In this document: in pieces, positions 8,736 to 16,720 of the stretch
Layout of the letters: each line of letters starts with the position of its first letter
Position numbering within the stretch: position 1 is the first letter of the stretch
DNA from: Acholeplasmataceae bacterium
Lineage (GTDB): Bacteria; Bacillota_I; Bacilli_A; Acholeplasmatales; Acholeplasmataceae
Direction of reading: 5' to 3'
Assembly (NCBI GenBank): GCA_021108415.1
Contig: JAIOQX010000003.1
Coordinates: forward strand, 1-64,000
Length of the DNA stretch: 64,000 nt
Position numbers and translations under genes: made by a program
Notes under the pieces: model-generated
What the model was told of the DNA's origin: nothing
Database searches by the model: none
Seen by the model: the letters and a program-made list of their open reading frames with translations, nothing else

Positions 8736-10529
8736 TTAACCTTCCTTTGATAAAATTAAGAACCCATAGGTTTCTATATCCATTTTATCACGAATGTCAA
8801 TAGTTTCTAAGTTAAATAAATTTTTATATCTACCCGTAACTTCTTTTGGAAGTGATATTTGAGTTTGTTCTCCATTATTAATTAAAACTAAAATGGAATC
8901 ATTTTTACTTTGTTTTTCAAAAACTAAGATATTTGAATTAATAAAATCATAGTCATATGTTTTAAATGACAGATGATCATTTCTCAACGCAATCAAACGA
9001 GAAGTAAATGCTTTAAAATCTAAATCTTGATCATTTTCATTCCATAACATGCATCGTCTATTATCAGGATCATGATCGCCTGTCATACCAATTTCATCAC
9101 CATAGTAAATATTTGGTGCACCACTTGATAGAAACATAAAGACATAACTTAACTTCATACGTCTTGTATCATCATTTAAGCGTCTTTTAATCCGAACTGT
9201 ATCATGACATCCAACTAGGTTGAACATATTTTCCATAACGTTTTTTGGAGTTTTAGCTAAATAATTTGTAATTAAGTCTTTGAATGTTGATAAATCTATT
9301 TTATGCTCTAAATATTTCCATAACGGATAACTTAAATCATAGTTCATGACTGAATCAAGTTGATCGCCTTGTAACCATGGCATTGAAGAGTCCCAGTTTT
9401 CTCCTAAAATAAAAGTGTCTTTTTTAGTTTCTCTACTTGCTTTTTTAATTTGTCTTAAAAAATCATGACTAATCTCATTAGAAACATCAAGTCTCCACCC
9501 ATCAATGTCATACTCTTTAATCCAGAATTTAATTACATCAAGTAAGTGAGATGACGTTATTGGATGAGAAGTATTCCATTTAGGCATATAAGGTGTAAAC
9601 GCAAAGGTTTTTAAATTTAGTTTTTGTCCATGATAATTAATTGGTTTTTGTTTTTCGTTTAAAGGAAAATTTATGACGGGAAACTCATCGATATAAAAAC
9701 AATCTTTGTAGATGCTAGATTCACCATTTTTTATGACATCCTGAAAAAATGGATGATCATAGCCGCAATGATTAAAAACACCATCTAACATGACTTTTAT
9801 ATCTAATTGATGTGCGTGATCTACAAGGTTTTTAAAATCTTCATTTGTACCAAATTGAGGATCAATTAAGTAGTAGTCAGTTGTATCATATTTATGAGCT
9901 GAAGGAGATTTAAATAATGGCGTAAAATAGATACCAGATATTCCTAGATCTTTAAGGTATGGTAGTTTTTCAATGATGCCTTTTAAGTTGCCACCATATA
10001 GCTCATGATTATTAACAGGAAGTTTACCCCATTCTAAATGACTGTTCTTCTTATTTGCATAAAAACGATCAGGAAATATTTGATACCATACAGTATCTTT
10101 AACCCAAGTTGGAGTATGATGCAAATCCTCATGATTTAAGTATGGATAGTTAAAATATTCACTTAAATCAAAAGTTTCATAAAACTCATTTTCCTTAGAT
10201 AAGACTCTGGCATGTCTTGCTCCAAATAAGTATTTTTTGTCATCATCATAAAGTAAAAAAGCATACTTAGTACGTAAATAAGGCGGTTTTATTTCAATAA
10301 AATAATAATCAAAGTCTGCACTTTGATATCTCACTTGAAGAGTTTCTATATTATTTTTCCAGTAGGGTTTATGATCTTTGTCACCGACCCAGTTAAAAGG
10401 ATCACCATAGATGATTTCTACCTTTTTTATATCGTCTTTTGCAGTTCTTAATGTAATGTGTAATGTTTCTTGATCATAGGCATAAGCATATTCAGATTTT
10501 GCTTGATGCAATAAGGCACTTTTATTCAT
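8736..10529 (-). CDS. Neopullulanase / cyclomaltodextrinase-type GH13 enzyme
   Basis: Cytosolic maltodextrin-degrading enzyme. About 130 N-terminal residues look like the CBM34-type sandwich domain of neopullulanases and maltogenic amylases, followed by the GH13 barrel. Numbered from the start chosen here, catalytic residues are Asp348 (DGWRLDVSNEISHDF), Glu377 (LGENWDSS) and Asp443 (GCHDTVR). The ATG at 10529 is preferred because GGTG lies about 6 nt upstream; a TTG four codons earlier has no ribosome binding site. A -10-like TATAAT (complement of 10547-10552) would give a very short leader. Neopullulanase, cyclomaltodextrinase and maltogenic amylase cannot be separated here. Confidence 0.87.
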   Translation of the reverse strand: MNKSALLHQAKSEYAYAYDQETLHITLRTAKDDIKKVEIIYGDPFNWVGDKDHKPYWKNNIETLQVRYQSADFDYYFIEIKPPYLRTKYAFLLYDDDKKYLFGARHARVLSKENEFYETFDLSEYFNYPYLNHEDLHHTPTWVKDTVWYQIFPDRFYANKKNSHLEWGKLPVNNHELYGGNLKGIIEKLPYLKDLGISGIYFTPLFKSPSAHKYDTTDYYLIDPQFGTNEDFKNLVDHAHQLDIKVMLDGVFNHCGYDHPFFQDVIKNGESSIYKDCFYIDEFPVINFPLNEKQKPINYHGQKLNLKTFAFTPYMPKWNTSHPITSSHLLDVIKFWIKEYDIDGWRLDVSNEISHDFLRQIKKASRETKKDTFILGENWDSSMPWLQGDQLDSVMNYDLSYPLWKYLEHKIDLSTFKDLITNYLAKTPKNVMENMFNLVGCHDTVRIKRRLNDDTRRMKLSYVFMFLSSGAPNIYYGDEIGMTGDHDPDNRRCMLWNENDQDLDFKAFTSRLIALRNDHLSFKTYDYDFINSNILVFEKQSKNDSILVLINNGEQTQISLPKEVTGRYKNLFNLETIDIRDKMDIETYGFLILSKEG

Positions 10530-10575
10530 ATTTATCACCAAGAATATTATATCATATAGAATATTTTTTATATTG

Positions 10576-10589
10576 TGAAACCGCTAACA
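10576..10589. promoter_or_regulatory. cre-type operator between divergent glucan genes
   Basis: TGAAACCGCTAACA matches the Bacillus cre consensus TGWAANCGNTNWCA at every constrained position. It lies between the leftward neopullulanase-regulator operon and the rightward alpha-glucosidase-malQ operon, upstream of both -10 regions, so one protein could control both transcripts. Confidence 0.75.
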
Positions 10590-10612
10590 TTATAACAACT
10601 TAACATTAACTA

Positions 10613-10621
10613 TGATACAAT
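10613..10621 (+). promoter_or_regulatory. Extended -10 promoter of the alpha-glucosidase operon
   Basis: TGATACAAT is an extended -10 element (TGN plus TACAAT, 10616-10621). The start codon is 29 nt downstream. No good -35 is present at 17 nt, which is usual for extended -10 promoters. The operator centred near 10582 lies just upstream. Confidence 0.6.
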
Positions 10622-10649
10622 ATATGTAAGACATTAAGGGGCTTTTAAC

Positions 10650-12347
10650 ATGCAGAAAAAATGGTGGATGGAAAGTGTTGGATATCAGATATATCCAAAA
10701 ACTTTTTATGATAGTAATCACGATGGTTTTGGTGATATACTAGGTATTTATGAAAAATTAGAATACTTAAATGACTTAGGTGTAAATCTGATATGGATTT
10801 GCCCATTTTATGATTCTCCAATGGATGATAATGGATATGATGTTAGAGATTTCTTTAAGGTTTATGAAAGTTTTGGGAAATTAGAAGATGTCAAAAAATT
10901 GTTAGATAGAGCACATGAATTAGGCATTAAGGTAATTATGGATTTTGTTTTAAATCACACTTCTGATGAACATCCATGGTTTATTGAATCAAGAAAATCA
11001 AAAGATAATCCTTATAGAGATTATTATATTTGGCATGATGGAAAAGTCATAAACGATAAAAAAGTAGAACCAACCAATTGGGGATCGTTTTTTGGTGGTA
11101 GTTGCTGGAATTATGACGAGCTTACAGATAGTTATTATATGAAAATATTTTCAAATAAAATGCCGGATCTTAATTGGAAAAATCCAAAAGTCCAACAAGA
11201 AATTGTTGATGTTGGTAAATGGTGGTTAGATTTTGGGATGGATGGATTTAGAATCGATGCTGTTTCACATCTAGATAGGGATTCATTTGTAGATATTAAA
11301 AATGCTAAAGACAAATATCCTCTTGATTGGCATAAGTTTTCTAATCTTCCAAAGGTACATGATTATCTTAAGATGTTAAATAAATCTTTATTTACAACCA
11401 ATGATGCTTTAACCATAGGTGAAGTGGGTGGACAAGCTACGATTAAAGAAGCGATAAAATATGCTGGATTTAACTCAAATGAGTTATCTATGGTTTTTAA
11501 CTTTGATCATAACTGGTGCAATAATTTATTTGACATAACAAACCCTAAAAAATTAAAAACAAATGTCGTCGACTTAAAAAAGACTTTTAATAAATGGCAA
11601 CATGCATTTAAAGATAATGGTTGGGTACCACTCAATTGGCTAAATCATGATCAGCCAAGACTCATGAGTCAATATGGAGACTATAAGTTCCCACTTCAAT
11701 CAGGAAAAATGTTAGCAACAGCTCTGTATTTAATGAGAGGAACACCATTTATTTATCAAGGTGAAGAGATTGGTATGACAAACTATCCATTTGAAGATGT
11801 AAATGATTTTGATGATATATCATCAAGAGCAACTTATACCTATGAACTAGAAAAAACACCTGATGATCCAGTAAGAGCATTAAAAGTTGCGTCTCTAAGA
11901 TCTAGGGATAACGCAAGAACTGCAATGCAATGGAATAAGGAAGAATTTGCAGGATTTTCTGATGAAAATCCTAAAGTATTGGTAAACAGAAATTATAAGA
12001 AAATTAATGTTGAGACGCAATTAAATGATCAAAAGTCTTTATTAAATCATTATAAAAAAATCATTCATTTAAGAAGATTTAGTGAATTTAAAGACCTCAT
12101 CGTTTATGGTTCATATGAACAAATTGATATTGAAAATGAATATATTTATGTTTATAAGCGAATCTATGAGCATCAAACATTACTTGTGATTAATTCATTT
12201 AGTAGGAAAAAACAAGTTTATCAATTAAATCATTATGATATAAAAAATATAGTCATATCAAATTATGATAAACAAAAAATTAAAAATCAAGAACTCACAC
12301 TAAGACCATTCGAATCCATTGTATTCGAAGTGAAGGAGAAATTATGA
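10650..12347 (+). CDS. Alpha-glucosidase / oligo-1,6-glucosidase (GH13)
   Basis: Cytosolic enzyme that releases glucose from the non-reducing end of malto- or isomalto-oligosaccharides. The 565-residue length and N-terminal signature (WWMESVGYQIYPKTFYDSNH) are typical of the MalL/DexB/TreC group. Catalytic residues are Asp203 (DGFRIDAVSHL), Glu258 (IGEVGG) and Asp334 (LNHDQPR). The residue after the nucleophile is Ala rather than the Val common in strict alpha-1,6 enzymes, so alpha-1,4 activity is possible (inference). Trehalose-6-phosphate hydrolase is an alternative, but the malQ neighbour favours maltodextrins. AAGGGG precedes the ATG. Confidence 0.87.
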   Translation: MQKKWWMESVGYQIYPKTFYDSNHDGFGDILGIYEKLEYLNDLGVNLIWICPFYDSPMDDNGYDVRDFFKVYESFGKLEDVKKLLDRAHELGIKVIMDFVLNHTSDEHPWFIESRKSKDNPYRDYYIWHDGKVINDKKVEPTNWGSFFGGSCWNYDELTDSYYMKIFSNKMPDLNWKNPKVQQEIVDVGKWWLDFGMDGFRIDAVSHLDRDSFVDIKNAKDKYPLDWHKFSNLPKVHDYLKMLNKSLFTTNDALTIGEVGGQATIKEAIKYAGFNSNELSMVFNFDHNWCNNLFDITNPKKLKTNVVDLKKTFNKWQHAFKDNGWVPLNWLNHDQPRLMSQYGDYKFPLQSGKMLATALYLMRGTPFIYQGEEIGMTNYPFEDVNDFDDISSRATYTYELEKTPDDPVRALKVASLRSRDNARTAMQWNKEEFAGFSDENPKVLVNRNYKKINVETQLNDQKSLLNHYKKIIHLRRFSEFKDLIVYGSYEQIDIENEYIYVYKRIYEHQTLLVINSFSRKKQVYQLNHYDIKNIVISNYDKQKIKNQELTLRPFESIVFEVKEKL

Positions 12348-13828
12348 GAAGAAGTGGAATATTATGTCACATATCTAGTCTGCCAAGTTCACATGGTATC
12401 GGAACTTTTGGAAAAGCAGCATATGATTTTGTAGACTTTCTTGTGGCATCAAAACAATCTTATTGGCAAATATTACCATTAGGTCCAACATCATATGGTG
12501 ATTCACCATATCAGACTTTTTCAGCATTTGCGAACAATCCTTATTTCATTGATCTAGATTTTTTAGTAGAAGAAAATCTACTTAAAAAATCCGATATAAA
12601 ATCCAAGTTTGATAGCCCAAGATATGTAGATTATCATGACTTATACGAAATAAGATTTGATATATTAAAAATTGCATATCATAATTTTGATCAAAACAAT
12701 ACTGAATATCAAGATTTTTTAAATAACGAAAGTTATTGGGTTTATGATTATGCATTATTTATGGCATTAAAGGTTATGTATAAAGGACAATCATGGTTAT
12801 ATTGGAATGAAAACATTAGACTAAGAGATGATCAAACATTAACGCATTATAAAACCTTATTAAAAGAAGATATTGAGTTTTATCAATTTTTGCAATTTAA
12901 ATCTTATCAACAGTGGATGAACTTAAAAGCATATGCAAACAAAAACAATGTTGAAATTATAGGTGATATGCCTATATATGTTTCTTATGATAGTAGTGAT
13001 GTATGGGCTAATCCAAAAATGTTTGATCTTGATCAAGATCGAAATCCGCGTCATGTAGCTGGTGTTCCACCAGATAACTATGCACTAGATGGACAATTAT
13101 GGGGAAATCCACTTTATAATTGGGATGTATTAGAGAAAGATCATTTTTCATGGTGGGTCAAACGTGTTCGTTCATCTATGGAATTATTTGATATGATTCG
13201 AATAGATCATTTTATTGGATTTGTAAATTTCTTTAGTATTACATATGGAGAAAAAACAGCTAGAAATGGAGTTTGGAAAAAAGGTCCTGGTAAGAAATTC
13301 TTTGATGTCATTAAAGAACAATTAGGTGACGTGAATATTATTGCAGAAGATTTAGGGGTTCTAACTGATGATGTTAGAAAACTAGTTAAAGATACAGGTT
13401 TTCCTGGCATGAAATTGCTACAATTTGCCTTTGATTCAAGAGAAGAAAGTGATTATATTCCTCACTTATATCCTAGAAATGTTATCGCCTATACAGGAAC
13501 ACATGATAACCAAACGACAGCATCTTGGTTTGATTTCATCCCTGAAGAAGATTTGAAATATTGTCTTGATTACATTAATCATCACAGTGATTCATCACCG
13601 GTAGATAGCCTTATTAAGACAACTCTTGGGTGTGTAGCAGATACTGCGATTATACCGATTCAAGATTATCTTCACTTAAAAGATGAAGGTAGAATGAATG
13701 TTCCATCTACACTTGGGAATAATTGGAGATGGAGATTATTACCAAATGAAATCAATGAAACACTCGCAAAAAAAATTAAAGGATTTACCGAATTATATGG
13801 TAGAGTATATGATAAAAAGGATAGTTAA
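12344..13828 (+). CDS. malQ: 4-alpha-glucanotransferase (amylomaltase)
   Basis: GH77 disproportionating enzyme that recombines maltodextrins so that the phosphorylase can use them, releasing glucose. The 494 residues are full length. Catalytic residues are Asp288 (RIDHFIG), Glu335 (IAEDLGVLT) and Asp388 (GTHDNQTT). The starting motif RRSGILCHISSLPSSHGIGT is typical of bacterial MalQ. The ATG overlaps the stop of the alpha-glucosidase gene (ATGA) and has AAGGAG 5 nt upstream, so the two are co-transcribed and probably translationally coupled. Confidence 0.95.
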   Translation: MRRSGILCHISSLPSSHGIGTFGKAAYDFVDFLVASKQSYWQILPLGPTSYGDSPYQTFSAFANNPYFIDLDFLVEENLLKKSDIKSKFDSPRYVDYHDLYEIRFDILKIAYHNFDQNNTEYQDFLNNESYWVYDYALFMALKVMYKGQSWLYWNENIRLRDDQTLTHYKTLLKEDIEFYQFLQFKSYQQWMNLKAYANKNNVEIIGDMPIYVSYDSSDVWANPKMFDLDQDRNPRHVAGVPPDNYALDGQLWGNPLYNWDVLEKDHFSWWVKRVRSSMELFDMIRIDHFIGFVNFFSITYGEKTARNGVWKKGPGKKFFDVIKEQLGDVNIIAEDLGVLTDDVRKLVKDTGFPGMKLLQFAFDSREESDYIPHLYPRNVIAYTGTHDNQTTASWFDFIPEEDLKYCLDYINHHSDSSPVDSLIKTTLGCVADTAIIPIQDYLHLKDEGRMNVPSTLGNNWRWRLLPNEINETLAKKIKGFTELYGRVYDKKDS

Positions 13829-13842
13829 TCTATCCTTTTTTT
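13814..13842 (+). terminator. Intrinsic terminator of the malQ operon
   Basis: AAAAAGGATAG/CTATCCTTTTT stem with a 5-nt loop, then a T run. The stem overlaps the last codons of malQ. Confidence 0.85.
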
Positions 13843-13848
13843 ATGCAT

Positions 13849-13872
13849 AAAAAAAGACCCTATGGTCTTTTT
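13849..13872 (-). terminator. Intrinsic terminator of the amino-acid ABC operon
   Basis: AAAAGACC/GGTCTTTT stem with a 4-nt loop; read leftward it is followed by a T run. It is separate from the rightward terminator of malQ. Confidence 0.8.
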
Positions 13873-14638
13873 AAATGACAGATACTCTTTTTAGAAATGT
13901 TTGTGTGCGATTCTCTTTTGGTTTTGTAAATAACTGATCAGGTTCACCAATTTCTACTACCATGCCTTCCGCCATAAAGATAACTCTATCTGAAACATCC
14001 TTAGCAAAATTCATTTCATGTGTAACAATAACCATTGTCATTCCTTGATTTGCAAGTTCTCTCATAACTTGTAGAACTTCACCAACCATCTCAGGATCAA
14101 GTGCACTTGTGGGTTCATCAAAAAGCATCACATCTGGATTCATCGCAAGTGCTCTTGCGATAGCAACTCTTTGTTTTTGTCCACCAGATAATTGATTTGG
14201 ATAACTATCGATTTTGTCACTCAACCCAACTCTCTTTAATAAATCTGCACCTAATTGTTTTGCATCTTCGTCAGTCATTTTTAAAACTAGTTTTGGTGAT
14301 AAAGTGATGTTGTCTAAAACACTTAAATGTGGAAATAAGTTAAATGATTGAAAAACCATACCCATTTTTTCTCTTAAGTGATTAATGTTTTTGTCTTTGA
14401 TACTTAAAAGTTGACCTTTAAACAAAACATGACCTGAAGTAGGAACTTCCATTAAATTCATACATCTTAATAAAGTAGACTTTCCAGAACCAGAAGGACC
14501 TATGATTGTTACAACTTCACCTTTTGTAATAGAGATATTTACACCATTTAATGCATGAATATCATCATTAAATGTTTTATACAAATCATTAACTTTAATG
14601 ATTGTTTTATCATCAATTTGATTATCTTTGGTCTGCAT
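13871..14638 (-). CDS. Polar amino-acid ABC transporter, ATPase
   Basis: ATP-hydrolysing subunit of a PAAT-type (GlnQ/ArtP/HisP-like) importer. Visible motifs are Walker [10 protein letters not shown], signature [15 protein letters not shown], Walker [14 protein letters not shown] and the H-loop histidine in VTHEM. The ATG at 14638 gives 255 residues and has AAAGGAG 8 nt upstream; a start seven codons earlier lacks one. It overlaps the permease gene by 17 bp. It is the last gene of a three-gene operon with one permease and one binding protein, so the permease is probably a homodimer. Confidence 0.93.
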   Translation of the reverse strand: MQTKDNQIDDKTIIKVNDLYKTFNDDIHALNGVNISITKGEVVTIIGPSGSGKSTLLRCMNLMEVPTSGHVLFKGQLLSIKDKNINHLREKMGMVFQSFNLFPHLSVLDNITLSPKLVLKMTDEDAKQLGADLLKRVGLSDKIDSYPNQLSGGQKQRVAIARALAMNPDVMLFDEPTSALDPEMVGEVLQVMRELANQGMTMVIVTHEMNFAKDVSDRVIFMAEGMVVEIGEPDQLFTKPKENRTQTFLKRVSVI

Positions 14639-15311
14639 AGCGTAATCTCCTTTCAACACGATTCATTAATTTAGATAAAGGGAAAGTTAAGGATAAATAT
14701 AACAATCCAGCAACAATATATAGTTCAGTAACAGCAGGAGAACTTGATTTAATAATACCTACTTGATACATTAACTCTGCAATACCTAAATACATAAAAA
14801 TAGATGTCTCTTTAATAATGGTTACAAACTCATTTCCTAAAGATGGGAATATATTTTTGATTGCTTGCGGTAAGACGACTCTAAACATCGTTTGTTTTTG
14901 AGATAGACCTAAAGATCGAGCAGCTTCGCTTTGACCTTTATCTACAGCTAAAATACCACCTCTAATGATTTCAGAAATGTATGCTGAACTATTAATCAAT
15001 AATGCAACCAATCCGGGAACAAAACTACCCATGTCCATTCCACCAATTAAAAATAGTGGAATATTTAAGATTTGATAAATCAATAGAACTTGGACGAGCA
15101 TAGGTGTACCTCGTATAATTTCTACATAAAAAACAGCTGGAGTTGATATAATTTTATTATTTGATAATCTCATAAATGCTGGAATCAGAGCAAGTATACT
15201 CCCAAAGATGACTGCTAAAAATGCTAGGATTAAAGTTAACAGTAAACCCTGTAGTAGTAAACTTACACTATACCAATCAAATAAAAATGAGAAGTTTAAA
15301 AAAATTGTCAT
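14622..15311 (-). CDS. Polar amino-acid ABC transporter, permease
   Basis: Membrane subunit of 229 residues with about five transmembrane helices. The EAA loop that docks the ATPase is clear ([20 protein letters not shown]). The [14 protein letters not shown] segment is the typical His/Glu/Gln/Arg-family signature. The start overlaps the binding-protein stop by 4 bp, which suggests coupled translation. Substrate specificity cannot be read from the permease. Confidence 0.92.
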   Translation of the reverse strand: MTIFLNFSFLFDWYSVSLLLQGLLLTLILAFLAVIFGSILALIPAFMRLSNNKIISTPAVFYVEIIRGTPMLVQVLLIYQILNIPLFLIGGMDMGSFVPGLVALLINSSAYISEIIRGGILAVDKGQSEAARSLGLSQKQTMFRVVLPQAIKNIFPSLGNEFVTIIKETSIFMYLGIAELMYQVGIIKSSSPAVTELYIVAGLLYLSLTFPLSKLMNRVERRLRYADQR

Positions 15312-16117
15312 GAATTAGAAAACTCTGTTAACCATTCTGTGATACTACCATCTTCTAATAATTCATCAATCACTTCGTTAATAATAGCTAATAAATCTGT
15401 ATTCCCTTTTTGTACACCAACTGCATTACCTTCATAACCTTCAAGTGCTGATAACTCAATTTTAATGAAGTCATCATAACCACTATTCATTTGTGTCGTT
15501 GCGACTTCATCTTCAGTAAATAGAGCATCAATTTGTTTATTATCAAGGTTGTTTAATAATTCTTTTAAATCTTGAATAATTTTTGCAGTTGCATTTGGAG
15601 TGAAGATTTCTGCAAACTCTTGTTGAATAGATCCTGTTTGAGCACCTACTCTAACAGTATTTTGATTTAAATCTTCAATTGATTGATACAGATTTACATT
15701 ATCTTTATGAATTAAAACAACTTGGACAATACTCTCTTCTGTATAATAAGATTTAGAAAAATCAATAATTTCTTTTCTTGAAGGTGTTGGTGTAATTCCA
15801 GCGATAATAAAATCAATTTTACCTGATCTAACATCTTCAACTAAGAAATCAAAGCCTTTGTGTACAACTCTTAAGTTTTTTTCCAAACGAGTTGCAATTG
15901 CCTTTGCAATTTCTATATCAACACCAACGACTGTATTTTTACCATCTTCACCTTCAACTATATTTTCATAAGGTGGGTAATCTGCAGACGTAGCCATGGT
16001 CACAAAACCATCATAACTTTCATCTAAAATGAACTCAAAAACATTTGAACTGTTTGTACATCCACTTGCTAAGAATAGAACAAGTCCCAAAAAGATAACA
16101 CTTAATAATTTTTTCAT
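15308..16117 (-). CDS. Amino-acid ABC transporter, substrate-binding lipoprotein
   Basis: Extracellular binding protein of the importer. From the ATG at 16117 it begins MKKLLSVIFLGLVLFLASGC, a lipoprotein signal with its lipobox cysteine at residue 20. The rest is a type II periplasmic-binding fold (SBP_bac_3), with the family motifs DVEIA-like (VGVDIEIAKAIA) and DFIIAGITPTPSRKEIIDFS. AAAGGAG precedes 16117; a start 7 codons earlier would overlap the leader terminator's T run. In a wall-less cell the lipid anchor keeps it on the membrane. Ligand unknown; Gln, Arg, Cys or His are all possible. Confidence 0.92.
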   Translation of the reverse strand: MKKLLSVIFLGLVLFLASGCTNSSNVFEFILDESYDGFVTMATSADYPPYENIVEGEDGKNTVVGVDIEIAKAIATRLEKNLRVVHKGFDFLVEDVRSGKIDFIIAGITPTPSRKEIIDFSKSYYTEESIVQVVLIHKDNVNLYQSIEDLNQNTVRVGAQTGSIQQEFAEIFTPNATAKIIQDLKELLNNLDNKQIDALFTEDEVATTQMNSGYDDFIKIELSALEGYEGNAVGVQKGNTDLLAIINEVIDELLEDGSITEWLTEFSNS

Positions 16118-16138
16118 TTTCTTTCTCCTTTTCTCCAT

Positions 16139-16223
16139 AAAAAAAAGCCACTGGTGGCTTGTCCATAGTTATACTCAGGAGCAAATGCTCCATCTTGGAA
16201 GTAGCCATACTTTTTTTATTGAT
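16139..16223 (-). promoter_or_regulatory. Structured 5' leader with intrinsic terminator (candidate riboswitch/attenuator)
   Basis: The transcript starting near 16223 contains a hairpin GGAGC-ATTT-GCTCC (complement of 16178-16191). It then has a terminator AAGCCA-CCAG-TGGCTT with eight Us (16139-16160), immediately before the ribosome binding site of the binding-protein gene. A segment at the leader's 5' end (TGGCT within GTATGGCTAC) could pair with the AGCCA half of the terminator, giving an antiterminator. The leader is visibly more GC-rich than its surroundings. It lacks the T-box consensus and I do not recognise it as a known riboswitch class. Confidence 0.5.
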
Positions 16224-16229
16224 GAAATC

Positions 16230-16257
16230 ATTGTAGCACATCACAAAAATATAGCAA
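16230..16257 (-). promoter_or_regulatory. Promoter of the amino-acid ABC operon
   Basis: Read leftward: -35 TTGCTA (16257-16252), 16-nt spacer, -10 TACAAT (16235-16230). An operator-like AGTAAACGTTATCA at 16279-16292 matches the cre consensus at 13 of 14 positions and lies upstream. Confidence 0.65.
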
Positions 16258-16344
16258 TACTTTTTTACAAAAAAATAAAGTAAACGTTATCATTACAAAA
16301 TATCACATAATACTTTGAACTTCAAAAAATATAGTAATTAATAA

Positions 16345-16373
16345 TTGACAAACATATAAAAATATCTTATAAT
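16345..16373 (+). promoter_or_regulatory. Promoter of acpP
   Basis: Consensus vegetative promoter: TTGACA (16345-16350), 17-nt spacer, TATAAT (16368-16373), 29 nt before the start codon. Confidence 0.88.
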
Positions 16374-16402
16374 GAACATGCTATATAAAGGAGGATTTAA
16401 CT

Positions 16403-16630
16403 ATGGTATTTGCAAGAGTAAAAGAAATGATTGTTGAAGAATTAAGTGTAGAAGCAGAAAAGGTGACTTTAGAGTCAAGATTGTCAGAAGATTTAGGAGC
16501 AGATTCTATTGATGCTGTAGAACTAATCATGAATATAGAAGATGAATTCAATATTCAAGTTAGTGATGAAGAAGCACAAAACATGAAAACTGTTGGAGAT
16601 TTAGTTAAGTATATCGAAGCTACAAAGTAA
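16403..16630 (+). CDS. acpP: Acyl carrier protein
   Basis: Carries acyl chains on a phosphopantetheine arm during fatty-acid and lipid synthesis. The 75-residue protein has the attachment motif GADSIDAVEL, the Ser of DSI being the modification site. AAAGGAGG precedes the ATG. It is transcribed alone from a consensus promoter and ends in its own terminator. No fatty-acid synthesis genes are adjacent. Confidence 0.93.
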   Translation: MVFARVKEMIVEELSVEAEKVTLESRLSEDLGADSIDAVELIMNIEDEFNIQVSDEEAQNMKTVGDLVKYIEATK

Positions 16631-16635
16631 AAAAA

Positions 16636-16667
16636 TGAGGGTTATATCATATATGCCCTTTTTTTAT
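16636..16667 (+). terminator. Terminator after acpP
   Basis: An AGGG-TATAT / ATATA-CCCT imperfect stem followed by seven Ts. Confidence 0.65.
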
Positions 16668-16695
16668 TGGAAAAAATCATATTTTTAGTTATAAT
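16667..16695 (+). promoter_or_regulatory. Promoter of leuS
   Basis: TTGGAA (16667-16672), 17-nt spacer, TATAAT (16690-16695). It rules out any leuS start upstream of about 16700. Confidence 0.8.
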
Positions 16696-16720
16696 AGATG
16701 TAAGTGAAAGAGGTATTGAC

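Noticed and set aside
16035-16244. Leftward 69-codon frame covering the transporter leader (begins MATSKMEHLLLSITMDK)
   Set aside because: It overlaps the leader hairpins and terminator and then runs out of frame through the binding-protein gene. It has no ribosome site. A short leader peptide cannot be excluded, but the RNA structure explains the region better.
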